Assembly: GCF_000714435.1 (NCBI RefSeq)
Contig: NZ_JJMW01000041.1
Location: forward strand, 124,001-188,000
DNA: 64,000 nucleotides
Reading direction: 5' to 3'
DNA from: Exiguobacterium alkaliphilum 12/1
GTDB lineage: Bacteria > Bacillota > Bacilli > Exiguobacteriales > Exiguobacteriaceae
Part shown: positions 8,506-20,502 of the stretch, one piece after another
Layout: each line of letters opens with the position of its first letter
Numbering within the stretch: the first letter of the stretch is position 1
Notes under the pieces: model-generated
What the model saw: the letters and a program-made list of their open reading frames with translations, nothing else
The model's database searches: none
Told to the model about the DNA's origin: nothing
Position numbers and translations under genes: made by a program

Positions 8506-9167
8506 CATCCGATGTATTTGACGACCTCGTTGAAGTCGCGGCGTGTCTTCGGTGCGAAGTCACGGGCACGATGTCCGAACGCGACCATGACCGAGAGGGA
8601 CCAGGCGCCCCGTTCCATGACACCTTCTGTGACTAACAACTCGTCCATCTCGGCCTGATTGAACCCTTCGATCGGGCACGAGTCGATCCCGATTTGGGCT
8701 GCGGCCGTCATCATGTTACCAAGCGGGATATACGTCTGGCGCTTGATCCACTCTTGGAACGCACGCGCATCGTCAAGGAGACGATAATCGGTTTCTTGGA
8801 ACGCCTGCACACGCTTGATTCGTTGCGCATACTCCTCCTCCGTCCGCCCTTGGACGTCCGTGACGATGTGACGGATATAGTCCGAGTCGTAGCGCATCGC
8901 CTCAGGGGTGCGCGCCAAGATTAAGACGAAATGACTCGCCGTGAGCGCTTGTCCTTGCGCGCCCCAAGCGTGCTGTTTAATCTTTTGCAGCAAGTCTTCG
9001 CGGCGGACGACGACGAACTGCCACGGCTCGAAACCGAACGAGCTCGGCGACAGACGGCCCGTCTCTAAGATGAATTCAAAATCGTCTTCCTCGATCTTGC
9101 GGTCTGCATCAAACTCTTTCGTCGCTTGACGCCAACGATACGCTTCCAAAATCTCTTTCTTCTTCAT
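8505..9167 (-). CDS. NAD(P)H-dependent oxidoreductase, NfsB/YfkO-type nitroreductase
   Basis: 220 residues from the ATG at 9167, which has GAGGAG eight bases ahead; a GTG at 9176 is in frame but abuts the ribosome site. It belongs to the nitroreductase fold: WRQATKEFDADRK, LSPSSFGFEPWQFVVV (FMN pocket) and SCPIEGFNQAEMDELL. The sequence differs clearly from the convergent nitroreductase at 7831, so this is a separate subfamily, not a recent duplicate. Expected substrate: nitroaromatics or quinones. Confidence 0.9.
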   Translation of the reverse strand: MKKKEILEAYRWRQATKEFDADRKIEEDDFEFILETGRLSPSSFGFEPWQFVVVRREDLLQKIKQHAWGAQGQALTASHFVLILARTPEAMRYDSDYIRHIVTDVQGRTEEEYAQRIKRVQAFQETDYRLLDDARAFQEWIKRQTYIPLGNMMTAAAQIGIDSCPIEGFNQAEMDELLVTEGVMERGAWSLSVMVAFGHRARDFAPKTRRDFNEVVKYIG

Positions 9168-9183
9168 CCGATTCACTCCTCAA

Positions 9184-9795
9184 TCACCAAGATGATTCCA
9201 TCATATCAAATCGATAGATGAGAAACCGCTCATGAAGATTTTTGAGTGGCAATCGCACGCCTTGCACGTATTGAAACGGTGTCTCATCATTTAAAAAATG
9301 CAAATACTCGTCTGCCGGGTAATACAAGATGAGATCAACCGGACGTGGCGATCGCTCGACTGACGCGATGATGTTCGAGACGACGTCACGGAACACGTTC
9401 ACCGAGAACGGGTTGAAGAAGTAAAACCGGTTCGCCTCGGACGGAATCGTAAAGCGTTCGGCGTAGTCATGGATGAGCTGAACGCTGCCTCGGGTATGAT
9501 GCTTTTTTGAATAGTTGATCCAGTTGTCAAGCGCCGCCTCATGGAAGCCGCCGTCCATCTCGACGCCGATGGCCCGGACACGGAACGTGTAAGCCAGATA
9601 AAACGGGAGCCGTCCTTTCCCGGAGCCGAAATCGACGACCGTGTCCGTCGCCGCGAGCGGATAGGCGTCCCGCAACAAGTCGAGCGCCTCGTACGGCGTC
9701 GGCTCATAGCGATGATATTCGACCGATGCGGGGAAGCCTTGTTGGGGTTTCGCCGTCTCGATTTGAAGCAAGCGTTCATATTGTTGTTCAGTCAT
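9184..9795 (-). CDS. class I SAM-dependent methyltransferase-like protein
   Basis: 203 residues from the ATG at 9795, whose A is shared with the stop of the EcsB-like gene (TGATG) and which has AAGGAAGGA upstream. The SAM-binding motif I is visible as VVDFGSGKGRLPFYLAYTF, followed by the acidic GVEMD of motif II; YFFNPFS occupies the motif IV region. The C-terminal third (LILYYPADEYLHFL) is hydrophobic but not clearly membrane spanning. Substrate unknown. It is the third gene of an ecsA-ecsB unit. Confidence 0.8.
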   Translation of the reverse strand: MTEQQYERLLQIETAKPQQGFPASVEYHRYEPTPYEALDLLRDAYPLAATDTVVDFGSGKGRLPFYLAYTFRVRAIGVEMDGGFHEAALDNWINYSKKHHTRGSVQLIHDYAERFTIPSEANRFYFFNPFSVNVFRDVVSNIIASVERSPRPVDLILYYPADEYLHFLNDETPFQYVQGVRLPLKNLHERFLIYRFDMMESSW

Positions 9796-10799
9796 CAGTC
9801 TGTCCTTCCTTGGGTCATGCGGAAGAACGGATGACGCTCCATCTCGTTTAAGAAGGCGTCCCGTTCTTGAATCCCGACGTACCCGATATATAACGGGATG
9901 AGCAACTTGAACCAGCTCGGCACGAGCAGAAACCCCGTGACCGCGAGCGGGATGAGCCGTAACCACAGATTACGGTGGCTCGGCGTGCGGATGTACAGCA
10001 AGAGCGCGAGCGTGCGCCGAACGGACCCGAACCGATTCGGGGTAGGCCGATAGTACGGCCGCTTTCGCGTGTTCGGTTTCTCAAAGGCGCCTGACGTCGA
10101 TAAGAGCGATCGGTCGAACGCTGTCCGGACACGCGCGGCATGCTCGACCTCGCGGCTGATGAACGGGTGGCGCGAGAGCCAGCCTTCTCCCGAAACAAGC
10201 GCCAAGGCGACACTGCCACTGCCGAGGACGACCGCAAGGAGCGGCATGTCTGCGAGGAGCGCGTATGTGCTTGAGAACGTGACGACCGGCACGAGGAGCC
10301 GGAGCGACCAATGGGTTCCCTTCATATCAAGCAGATAGCGCAGCCACATGTGCAGCCACGCAACGACGAAGAGCGCGAAACCGAACGCGACGAGCGACAC
10401 GATCGACCATCCGTGAAGCTTAAGTACCGGTGCCATCAATCCGAGGACGAGCGTATACTTCATGCCCATACCGGCGAGATGATACCCGACCGAATACCGT
10501 TTCATGGCCGAGACCAAGTCACGGTTCGCGACTAAAGCGACGTCCGCTCGTTCGATCCATGCGAAGAAGTGATCGTGCAGCTGAATCAACAGGAGGCCGG
10601 CCGCCCATGCAAGCATCGGGACGTCCATGAGCCACGGATATGCGCCTTGCCACATCGCTACGTATTGATAGCCGAGAAAGAACGTGAGCGGGATGCCCCC
10701 GTAAAGGACAATCGTCCAATCGAACAGTAACCGCCACGTCTTCCATCGTTTGGTCAAGTCGGTCCGGACACGCCGAACCCAGACGTCTCGAACCGTCAT
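9795..10799 (-). CDS. ecsB: EcsB-like ABC transporter permease
   Basis: 334 residues, mostly hydrophobic, with roughly six to eight membrane segments in two clusters (residues about 25-150 and 170-210) plus two near the C-terminus. Sequence style and pairing with the adjacent ATPase match EcsB of Bacillus, which affects secretion, competence and intramembrane proteolysis. The start overlaps the ATPase stop by four bases (ATGA). Transported substrate is not known for this family. Confidence 0.82.
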   Translation of the reverse strand: MTVRDVWVRRVRTDLTKRWKTWRLLFDWTIVLYGGIPLTFFLGYQYVAMWQGAYPWLMDVPMLAWAAGLLLIQLHDHFFAWIERADVALVANRDLVSAMKRYSVGYHLAGMGMKYTLVLGLMAPVLKLHGWSIVSLVAFGFALFVVAWLHMWLRYLLDMKGTHWSLRLLVPVVTFSSTYALLADMPLLAVVLGSGSVALALVSGEGWLSRHPFISREVEHAARVRTAFDRSLLSTSGAFEKPNTRKRPYYRPTPNRFGSVRRTLALLLYIRTPSHRNLWLRLIPLAVTGFLLVPSWFKLLIPLYIGYVGIQERDAFLNEMERHPFFRMTQGRTD

Positions 10800-11470
10800 C
10801 GCATCACCACATCTTCCATCATCTCGAACAACGAGGCACCGTCCGTCCCGAGCTCCGCTCGAATCGCTTGTTTCGTCCCGCTCGCGAGCATGCGCCCGTT
10901 ATCGATCCAGACGAAACGGTCGCACAATCGTTCGGCCGTGTCGAGCACGTGGGTGACGAGCAACACGCCCGTGCCGCGCCGACGCTCTTCTTCGAGCAGA
11001 CGAAGCAACTGAATCGTCGTCGTCGCGTCGAGCCCGACGAACGGCTCGTCCACGAGCAAATAGCCCGCTTCTTGAATGAGCGCCAAGAGGATCATCGCCT
11101 TTTGCTTCATCCCTTTTGAAAACGAGGCGATGTAATCGTCTTGTACCGATTCAAGCCGAAACATTCGAAGGAGCATCGCCGTCCGCGTCTGATCTGACAC
11201 GCCGCTCAGTTCGCTGACGAGGGCGATGTGTTCGGCGAGCGTCAAATAATCATAGTAGACCGGCTGTTCCGGGATGTAGGCGTAGCGACCGATGTCCACC
11301 GTCCCGCGCATCCATGGAATCGTCCCGGTCAGACAGGAGACCGTCGTACTCTTCCCGGCCCCGTTCGAACCAATCATCCCGACGATTTCTCCGGGCCGGA
11401 CGTCGAACTCGATTTCTTCAATCACCGCTTGACGTGCCTCATACCCTGCTTGCTGAATGTGAACGTCCAC
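10796..11470 (-). CDS. ecsA: EcsA-like ABC transporter ATP-binding protein
   Basis: 224 residues. Walker A GSNGAGKST, signature SFSKGMKQK, Walker B YLLVDEPFVGLD and switch His in VTHVLDTAERLCD are all present. The GTG at 11470 is preferred because GGAGGAG lies six bases ahead; the in-frame ATG at 11485 overlaps that ribosome site. FSKGMKQK and the C-terminal IDNGRMLASG fit EcsA. First gene of ecsA-ecsB-methyltransferase, all overlapping, divergent from the ROK kinase. Confidence 0.88.
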   Translation of the reverse strand: MDVHIQQAGYEARQAVIEEIEFDVRPGEIVGMIGSNGAGKSTTVSCLTGTIPWMRGTVDIGRYAYIPEQPVYYDYLTLAEHIALVSELSGVSDQTRTAMLLRMFRLESVQDDYIASFSKGMKQKAMILLALIQEAGYLLVDEPFVGLDATTTIQLLRLLEEERRRGTGVLLVTHVLDTAERLCDRFVWIDNGRMLASGTKQAIRAELGTDGASLFEMMEDVVMR

Positions 11471-11582
11471 CGAACTCCTCCCCATATCTTGAGATTCTGT
11501 GTATTTTTCTTTATCTATCATACCATCCTCTGAAAATATGGCATAATAACGCTTGTCACCCCATATAAAGGAGTAGAAAGCC

Positions 11583-12455
11583 ATGCAACACTATTTAGCC
11601 ATCGACATTGGTGGTACGAGCATCAAATACGGGATCGTCCACGCGGACGGCACCCTTCACGCGAGCGATCATGTCCCGACCCCAGCGACGTGGGACGCAT
11701 TCCTCGAACAACTTGACGCCATCGTCAGCGAGATCAAGATGACACAAGCCATCGATGGACTCGCGATTAGCGCGCCCGGCGCGGTCGACTCTACAGCCGG
11801 TGTCATCCATGGGATCAGCGCAGTACAATACATCCATGACCGTCCATTCCTCGACGCCCTTCGGGAGCGCTACGCGTTACCGGTCACCGTCTTGAATGAC
11901 GCCAACGCGGCCGCCCTCGCCGAAGGATGGACCGGGGCCGCCGCCTCGATCGAACGTTATGCGACAGTCGTGATTGGCACAGGCGTCGGTGGCGCGTTCG
12001 TCGACAAGCAGGCCGTCATGATTGGATCCCACTTCCACGGAGGCGAGTTCGGCTACTGGATTCTCGACCCGTCGCTCCCTCATCCGGACGGGACGTGGAG
12101 CAAGATCGGGGCCACCGCCGCCCTCGTCCAACGCTGCAGCGACCGCCTCGGGCGACCGCTGTCTGGACAAGACATCTTTGCGCTCCAAACCGACGCTGCC
12201 ATTCAAGAAGAGTTGGAGCGTTTCTATCGTTGGAACGCGATTGGCCTATACAATATCCAATTCAGCCTCGACCCGGAACGCATCTTGATCGGAGGCGGCA
12301 TCAGCCGTCGCCCGGAAGTTCGCGACGGGATCAAGCGACACCTCGATACATTGTGTGACGCGTTTGGGACGTTCCGAATCGACGTCGAGACGTGCGCGCA
12401 CTTTAACGAGGCGAACTTGATCGGCGCGGCTCGGTTTCATATGTTGAACGTCTAA
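11583..12455 (+). CDS. ROK family sugar kinase
   Basis: 290 residues. The phosphate-binding DIGGTSIKYG, the catalytic LNDANAAALAEG and VVIGTGVGGA motifs are intact. The zinc-binding cysteine cluster found in many ROK kinases is absent: after HGGEFGYWIL the sequence continues without it. This resembles the cysteine-less ROK subgroup. Glucose, a beta-glucoside or a related sugar is likely, but the substrate cannot be fixed from sequence. AAAGGAG precedes the ATG; it stands alone with its own terminator. Confidence 0.88.
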   Translation: MQHYLAIDIGGTSIKYGIVHADGTLHASDHVPTPATWDAFLEQLDAIVSEIKMTQAIDGLAISAPGAVDSTAGVIHGISAVQYIHDRPFLDALRERYALPVTVLNDANAAALAEGWTGAAASIERYATVVIGTGVGGAFVDKQAVMIGSHFHGGEFGYWILDPSLPHPDGTWSKIGATAALVQRCSDRLGRPLSGQDIFALQTDAAIQEELERFYRWNAIGLYNIQFSLDPERILIGGGISRRPEVRDGIKRHLDTLCDAFGTFRIDVETCAHFNEANLIGAARFHMLNV

Positions 12456-12495
12456 AAGGGTTTTGCTCACAGTGCGTGAGCGAAACCCTTTTCAT
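12455..12495. terminator. bidirectional terminator
   Basis: AAAAGGGTTTTGCTCAC pairs with GTGAGCGAAACCCTTTT (one mismatch), between the convergent ROK kinase gene and the 164-residue membrane protein gene. Confidence 0.85.
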
Positions 12496-12986
12496 TGTGC
12501 AGCCCGGTCCTCATGAAGCTGTTGGTACACTTCCTCACGAATCGCTTGCGCCGTCCGTTCATGAAGGATCATATGGGCCCGAATGATTCGATTCGTTCGT
12601 TCATCGATAATCCGTGTCTCCAAATACCGATCCAACAGCGGCAAGCTAAAGTCGTGGAGAGGCAAATACGCAACGGGAATCGTTTCATGCCCCGTCCGAA
12701 TCGACACTTGGACACCATTCACTTCCGGAAAAAAGTACGACTCGTAATAAGGTTCGATGACCAATTCGTCAATCGAGGCGTCGCGTGCCGTCGGAATCGT
12801 CGTCGGCAAGGCGATGAAATACACCATTTGGTCGAACGAGAACGAGACGTCCTGTAAGGAGACGTTGAGACGGGCCGCTTCCCGTTTCGCGATCGAGCGT
12901 AAAATCAAACGATAGCAAGGTCGGCTCGTGAACAACAACGTCCCGACGAAGACGACCGCCATGACCATGACACTGAACTCATTCAT
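12492..12986 (-). CDS. membrane-anchored protein of unknown function coupled to a diguanylate cyclase
   Basis: 164 residues from the ATG at 12986, overlapping the diguanylate cyclase stop (ATGA). One N-terminal membrane helix (about residues 5-20) is followed by a soluble domain of about 135 residues rich in beta-prone and charged stretches. I do not recognise it. Tight coupling suggests it works with, or is made in proportion to, the upstream GGDEF protein. Confidence 0.75.
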   Translation of the reverse strand: MNEFSVMVMAVVFVGTLLFTSRPCYRLILRSIAKREAARLNVSLQDVSFSFDQMVYFIALPTTIPTARDASIDELVIEPYYESYFFPEVNGVQVSIRTGHETIPVAYLPLHDFSLPLLDRYLETRIIDERTNRIIRAHMILHERTAQAIREEVYQQLHEDRAAQ

Positions 12987-14500
12987 AGCGGCACTCCTTC
13001 CCAGCGGCACACTTGATTTTTCCCACGTGACTTGGCCGCATAGAGCGCTTGGTCGGCGCATTCAATCAACTGCTCGCTCGTCTGGTGACGGAGCGTATGC
13101 TTCGAGGCGACCCCGAAGCTGAGCGTCAACCGACCACCGGGCTGTGCTTCCCCGTACGTGAACGACGTCTTCAGCACCGCCGCCCGAATCGTTTCCGCCA
13201 CGTGCGTCGCCTCGACTTCATCAAACTTCGGTAACAGGACGACGAACTCTTCGCCGCCGAAGCGGTACGCCATCTGTTCATCCGGCACGCTACGGCGAAT
13301 CACGCTCGCGAGGCGTGTCAACAGTTCGTTGCCCGCTAAGTGTCCGTTCGTATCGTTGTACTGTTTAAAGTGATCGATGTCCATGACGATTAACGATAGC
13401 TCCTCGTCCGCACATTCACGGAACAATACGTCCAAGTCTTGTTCGAACGAGCGATGGTTTTTCAAACGGGTCAGGCCGTCGCGCAAGGCGAGCGTCTCGA
13501 TTCGTTGATAGAGCGTCGTCTGATGCAAGGCGAGCGATGCCTGTTCGGCGATGGGCCGGACGCCGTCAATCTTTTGCGGCGTAATCGGCTTCTTATTGAC
13601 GACGTTATCGATCACGAGCAGTCCGTATGGAATGCCTTGATGGTGAAGCGGAAAAATCGTACACTCATCCATCTGTAGCTCCGCGTGCAACATCCGGAGC
13701 ACCGGGTCGTCCGTGATGCTCGCATACACATGAATCGGTCGCCCTGTGTCGAGCGTCTGTCTGAACACGTGCTCGCCGTCGAACGGGATGCGCATCTTAC
13801 GAATCCGTTCGTTCAACTGTTCGTCATGGCTCGTGCCCGTTTCCTTCTCGTCAATCAGGCTTTGAAGGTCGAAATGTTGGCGCGTGATCTCTTCCCAAAT
13901 CTGAAACCCTTCCTCAGGGCTCATCGGTCCCGTCCCCATGACCCCATAAATGCTGTCTTTCTCAGGGTCGGCAAAAAAGATGATGGAGCGGTTGAACCCG
14001 AGACCATGCCCCGCCGTCACCGACGTCAAAATCGTCTGCAACAACCGGTCCAAATCAAGCGTATCTTGCATCGTGAAACTGACTTCCCGGAACACGTTCA
14101 ACTGCCGGGAGCTCCCGGTCAGCATATGTAGCCGCTCCGACCGCTCCCGTTTCAGCTGCTTGATGTACCCGAATAAGAGGGCCGCCCCTAGACCGAAGAA
14201 AAAATAACTGAACAAGAGGGGGAACGACAGCATCCCCGATTGGCTATAGACGAGAAGCCAGCTCGTGACGATGGCCGCAAACATGCCTCTCCATTCAAAA
14301 CAGACGAGACCTGTCACGATGAGGAGAAGTACCGACCAATGAAAGTCATAAAAATCAAACAAGACGCCATGCCAAATGACGATGAGACCGCTCGCCCCAA
14401 CGAGCAACCAGCGATTCAACAACGGGGTCGTCAACAGACGCAGTACGTTGATGACGATCGTGATGAAGACGATACCGCCAAGCCATATCCCGTATACCAT
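12983..14500 (-). CDS. membrane GAF-GGDEF diguanylate cyclase
   Basis: 505 residues. About six membrane helices (residues 1-125), a GAF-like sensory domain (about 160-315: FNRSIIFFADPE ... GLLVIDNV), then a GGDEF domain with the active-site motif RFGGEEF. It should make cyclic di-GMP from two GTP. The usual inhibitory RxxD site five residues before GGEEF is not present (that stretch reads PDEQMAY), so product inhibition may be absent. A phosphodiesterase of the HD-GYP type is encoded at 40590-42068, so both synthesis and breakdown occur in this window. Confidence 0.92.
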   Translation of the reverse strand: MVYGIWLGGIVFITIVINVLRLLTTPLLNRWLLVGASGLIVIWHGVLFDFYDFHWSVLLLIVTGLVCFEWRGMFAAIVTSWLLVYSQSGMLSFPLLFSYFFFGLGAALLFGYIKQLKRERSERLHMLTGSSRQLNVFREVSFTMQDTLDLDRLLQTILTSVTAGHGLGFNRSIIFFADPEKDSIYGVMGTGPMSPEEGFQIWEEITRQHFDLQSLIDEKETGTSHDEQLNERIRKMRIPFDGEHVFRQTLDTGRPIHVYASITDDPVLRMLHAELQMDECTIFPLHHQGIPYGLLVIDNVVNKKPITPQKIDGVRPIAEQASLALHQTTLYQRIETLALRDGLTRLKNHRSFEQDLDVLFRECADEELSLIVMDIDHFKQYNDTNGHLAGNELLTRLASVIRRSVPDEQMAYRFGGEEFVVLLPKFDEVEATHVAETIRAAVLKTSFTYGEAQPGGRLTLSFGVASKHTLRHQTSEQLIECADQALYAAKSRGKNQVCRWEGVPL

Positions 14501-14721
14501 CTTGTCCCCTCATTTCTCCAAATTGTTCTCTTCCTCCATTATAGAATGAATCGGGAGAGGTGGGACATCGTTTGCCCAATCACTGACCAAACTTTTAAGT
14601 TATTTGAAAGATTTTCCAATCTATTACTTGTTCCCATTTTACATAATGTTTTCGTATACTTTAGTGCGCTACCGTGAAATGATAGAGATACCTAACTAAA
14701 AAATAAAAGCGAGGTGGAAGC

Positions 14722-15159
14722 GTGACCCGTACTACAAATAGTGAAGCTTCGACAATTTTAACGCATCTCTTCAGCACGACGTCGTTCGTTGGGATCGACT
14801 TCGGGTCTGGACCGAACCACCACCTGCTTTACTTCAAGCGCGGGGACGACCATGAGGCTTGGCTCTCCATCGAGGGGCCTTGGCACGTCCATACCGCGGA
14901 CACCTTATTCGATGAGGCGCTACAACTGCAACGTCTCATCGAATTGCGGCGCGAACGGGTGCGTCACGTCCGTCTAGGCGACGAATATCCACATCTCGAG
15001 TTGACGTTCGAGTCTGGCCGCACGTTATTCGTCAACGGTTTCCATGAACAGTTCGAGAGCTGGCAGGCAGGGGACGCCCGCCCGCTCGGGGGAGATGAGT
15101 ACTTGCTCGTCGCCATGCCGCAAGGCGAACTCGCCGTGTTTGTCGAGGAGGAGGCTTGA
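14722..15159 (+). CDS. hypothetical protein
   Basis: 145 residues, GTG start with GAGGTGG upstream. Acidic, soluble and without signal peptide or membrane segment. I do not recognise a family. A 30-residue membrane protein starts inside its stop codon (TGATG), so the two are coupled. Confidence 0.7.
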   Translation: MTRTTNSEASTILTHLFSTTSFVGIDFGSGPNHHLLYFKRGDDHEAWLSIEGPWHVHTADTLFDEALQLQRLIELRRERVRHVRLGDEYPHLELTFESGRTLFVNGFHEQFESWQAGDARPLGGDEYLLVAMPQGELAVFVEEEA

Positions 15160-15251
15160 TGGGCATCTGGACTGAAATCGCCACGTATATGCTGATTGCG
15201 TTTGGAATCAGCATCGCCATCATCGTCCTGCGTAAAATTACCAAGTCATAA
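15159..15251 (+). CDS. 30-residue single-pass membrane microprotein
   Basis: The ATG at 15159 shares its A with the stop of the preceding gene and is preceded by GAGGAGGAG. The product starts MGIWTEIATYML, continues as a hydrophobic helix of about 18 residues (including AIIVL) and ends in basic RKITKS, so it looks like a small membrane protein with a positively charged tail. It ends two bases before a strong terminator. Too short for ordinary gene calling; coding status is inferred from ribosome site, coupling and composition. Confidence 0.6.
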   Translation: MGIWTEIATYMLIAFGISIAIIVLRKITKS

Positions 15252-15252
15252 C

Positions 15253-15278
15253 AAAGGAGCGGCCGCGGCCGCTCCTTT

Positions 15279-15281
<3 letters not shown>
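15253..15281. terminator. bidirectional terminator
   Basis: AAAGGAGCGGCCGCGG continues into its own complement, a perfect palindrome flanked by A and T tracts, between the microprotein gene and the convergent beta-glucosidase. Confidence 0.9.
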
Positions 15282-18690
<3,409 letters not shown>

Positions 18691-19542
18691 TTAGGATCGT
18701 CTTTCTTTCATTAAATTTTCGATGTGAATCATCATATAGAGCCGTTCATCGGTCGACACCTCATAGTTGTACTTCGAGGCGATCAAGCCCGCGATTTTCT
18801 CGACGCATTCATAGGCGTCAGGATAGCGCAGCTTCACCATCTCAAACAGCGTCTCATCGCCTCCGGTCTTCACCGGCTCTTTCGAGGCGAGCCGTTGGAC
18901 GAAGTATTTGAGATGGGTCAAGAACCGGGAGTAGGCGTGCGACTCTTCATCTAAGTCGATTTGAAAATGGTACGTGATGATTGTCAGGATCGCTTGGGTC
19001 GCTTTCGTCATCTCGGTCACAAGGTGTAAGTTCTCACCCTTCGCGCCAGACATCGTCGCATTGACGAGATGAAGGGCGATGGCGACGGCCTCATCTTCAT
19101 TGAGGACGACGTCGTGTCGCTCGTTGATGAGCGCGACCGCTTCTTTCCCGATTGAAAATTCAGGTCCATAAAACCGTTTCACTTCCCAAACGAGCGGGTT
19201 TCGGATGACGATTCCATCGCGATAACGGCTGAGGGCGAAATGAATATGGTCGGCGAGCGTCACATAGAGCGAGTCGTGCACCGTCTTTTCGAGCCTTGTT
19301 TCGGCGAGTTTGACGATTTGCTTCACCGTCTCCATTTCCTCACCCGGCATCTCATTTAAAAAATGGACGAACCGTTCGTGGCTCTCTTTACTCTCGAGCG
19401 TAAAGATCTTTTCGATTCGCGCTTGATCGATCGCGTCACCAGGTCGTTTTTGGAACGCAATCCCTCGTCCCATGACGACTTGTTCTTGACCGTTCGCTTG
19501 AATGGCCACGACGTTGTTGTTGAACACTTTTGAAATGTGCAT
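18691..19542 (-). CDS. licT: BglG/LicT family transcription antiterminator
   Basis: 283 residues. N-terminal RNA-binding CAT domain (MHISKVFNNNVVAIQ..., about 1-55) and two PTS regulation domains with conserved histidines (ADHIHFALSR and, later, IALHLVN in PRD1; YMMIHIENL in PRD2). It binds the RAT elements at 19629-19663 and 18656-18690. GGAGG lies eight bases before the ATG. It sits downstream of its own RAT, so it stimulates its own synthesis. Confidence 0.95.
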   Translation of the reverse strand: MHISKVFNNNVVAIQANGQEQVVMGRGIAFQKRPGDAIDQARIEKIFTLESKESHERFVHFLNEMPGEEMETVKQIVKLAETRLEKTVHDSLYVTLADHIHFALSRYRDGIVIRNPLVWEVKRFYGPEFSIGKEAVALINERHDVVLNEDEAVAIALHLVNATMSGAKGENLHLVTEMTKATQAILTIITYHFQIDLDEESHAYSRFLTHLKYFVQRLASKEPVKTGGDETLFEMVKLRYPDAYECVEKIAGLIASKYNYEVSTDERLYMMIHIENLMKERRS

Positions 19543-19574
19543 GGAATCTTGTCACCTCCGCTCAGGGTCGATTG

Positions 19575-19663
19575 AAAAGAAAAAAACCTAAATTCACGCC
19601 GGTCCCCTAAAGTTGGATGGACGGCATCAATTTAGGTTTTGCCTGCATGACCAGTAACAATCC
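19575..19663 (-). promoter_or_regulatory. LicT RAT antiterminator / terminator before licT
   Basis: The RNA reads GGATTGTTACTGGTCATGCA then GGCAAAACCTAAATT (19663-19629), overlapping a terminator whose AAACCTAAATT pairs with AATTTAGGTTT and is followed by a T tract (to 19575). Same design as the element before bglP. Confidence 0.9.
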
Positions 19664-19691
19664 CAAAGTGGATTTTCTTCTTCTCGTCCTT

Positions 19692-19741
19692 AGCATACTC
19701 CGTTGATATCTTGACGTCAACATAAAAATAAAACGCTTACA
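19692..19741 (-). promoter_or_regulatory. licT promoter and adjacent cre-like site
   Basis: TTGACG (19720-19715), a 17-base spacer and TATGCT (19697-19692) make a good sigma-A promoter. Upstream, TGTAAGCGTTTTAT (19741-19728) matches the catabolite-response consensus at 12 of 14 bases, so CcpA control of the operon is likely. Confidence 0.65.
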
Positions 19742-19752
19742 CGATGACCGTT

Positions 19753-20502
19753 TTATTCGAACAAGATGCGTTGCATCCGTTCCGGGGCCGCCAAAAAGTC
19801 ACGCATGACCCGAACGTGCTCGAGTTCATCGAACGACGTCGGTTCGAGTCCCGTTTCGACTTGGAGAATGTCGGCGTCAGGATACGACATAAGAATCGGC
19901 GAATGGGTCGCGATGATGAACTGGCTCCCCGACTGCACGAGTTCATGCATCCGAGCGAGCATCGTCAACTGTCGCATCGGGGACAAAGCGGCCTCAGGCT
20001 CGTCCAATATATAAAGCCCCTTACCCCGGAAACGGTGGAGCATGAGCGACAGAAACGCCTCGCCATGTGACTGCTCATGGAGCGACCGACCGCCGTAGGA
20101 CGAATAGAACCGTTCCGGATCGGGAGACGTCCGTGCAATCTCATCCACATAACTCGACAGTTGATACGCCGTCTCGGCACGAAGGAAAAATCCGTCTTTT
20201 GGCCGGTAAGCGCCACGGATTGGCCGTAGCGCTTCAAACAACGAACTATGTGTCGAATCGGTTTCGAATCGGAACGTCGTCGCCCCACCTTCCGGATTGA
20301 ACCCGGCGGCGACGGCCATTCCTTCAATCAGTGTCGATTTTCCGCTCCCGTTCTCCCCGACGAGAAACGTGACCGGCTTCGTGAGCGTCAGTTCATCAAA
20401 CCTATCAAAAATCGGTAGCGAGAACGGATAATCGGGTTGTTCGATGCGATCCCGTTCCAAGCGCACGCCGCGCAAAAATAAGTTTAGTCCCACATGATCC
20501 AA
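19753..20502 (-). CDS. AAA family ATPase (SMC/RecF-like, COG3910 type)
   Basis: 249 residues. Walker A VGENGSGKST, signature-like SHGEAFLSLM, Walker B LYILDEPEAALS and the switch His in IIATHSPILMS: the layout of ABC-type AAA ATPases in the RecF/SMC group without a long coiled coil. The TTG at 20502 has GAGGGGG upstream and overlaps the histidine kinase stop by 19 bases, so the two are coupled. Specific function unknown; there is no partner nuclease or toxin nearby that would suggest a defence system. Confidence 0.82.
   Translation of the reverse strand: MDHVGLNLFLRGVRLERDRIEQPDYPFSLPIFDRFDELTLTKPVTFLVGENGSGKSTLIEGMAVAAGFNPEGGATTFRFETDSTHSSLFEALRPIRGAYRPKDGFFLRAETAYQLSSYVDEIARTSPDPERFYSSYGGRSLHEQSHGEAFLSLMLHRFRGKGLYILDEPEAALSPMRQLTMLARMHELVQSGSQFIIATHSPILMSYPDADILQVETGLEPTSFDELEHVRVMRDFLAAPERMQRILFE

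Noticed and set aside
19753..20502. Part of an OLD/Gabija-type anti-phage system
   Set aside because: The ATPase stands alone beside a two-component system; no nuclease (TOPRIM) domain or partner gene is present.
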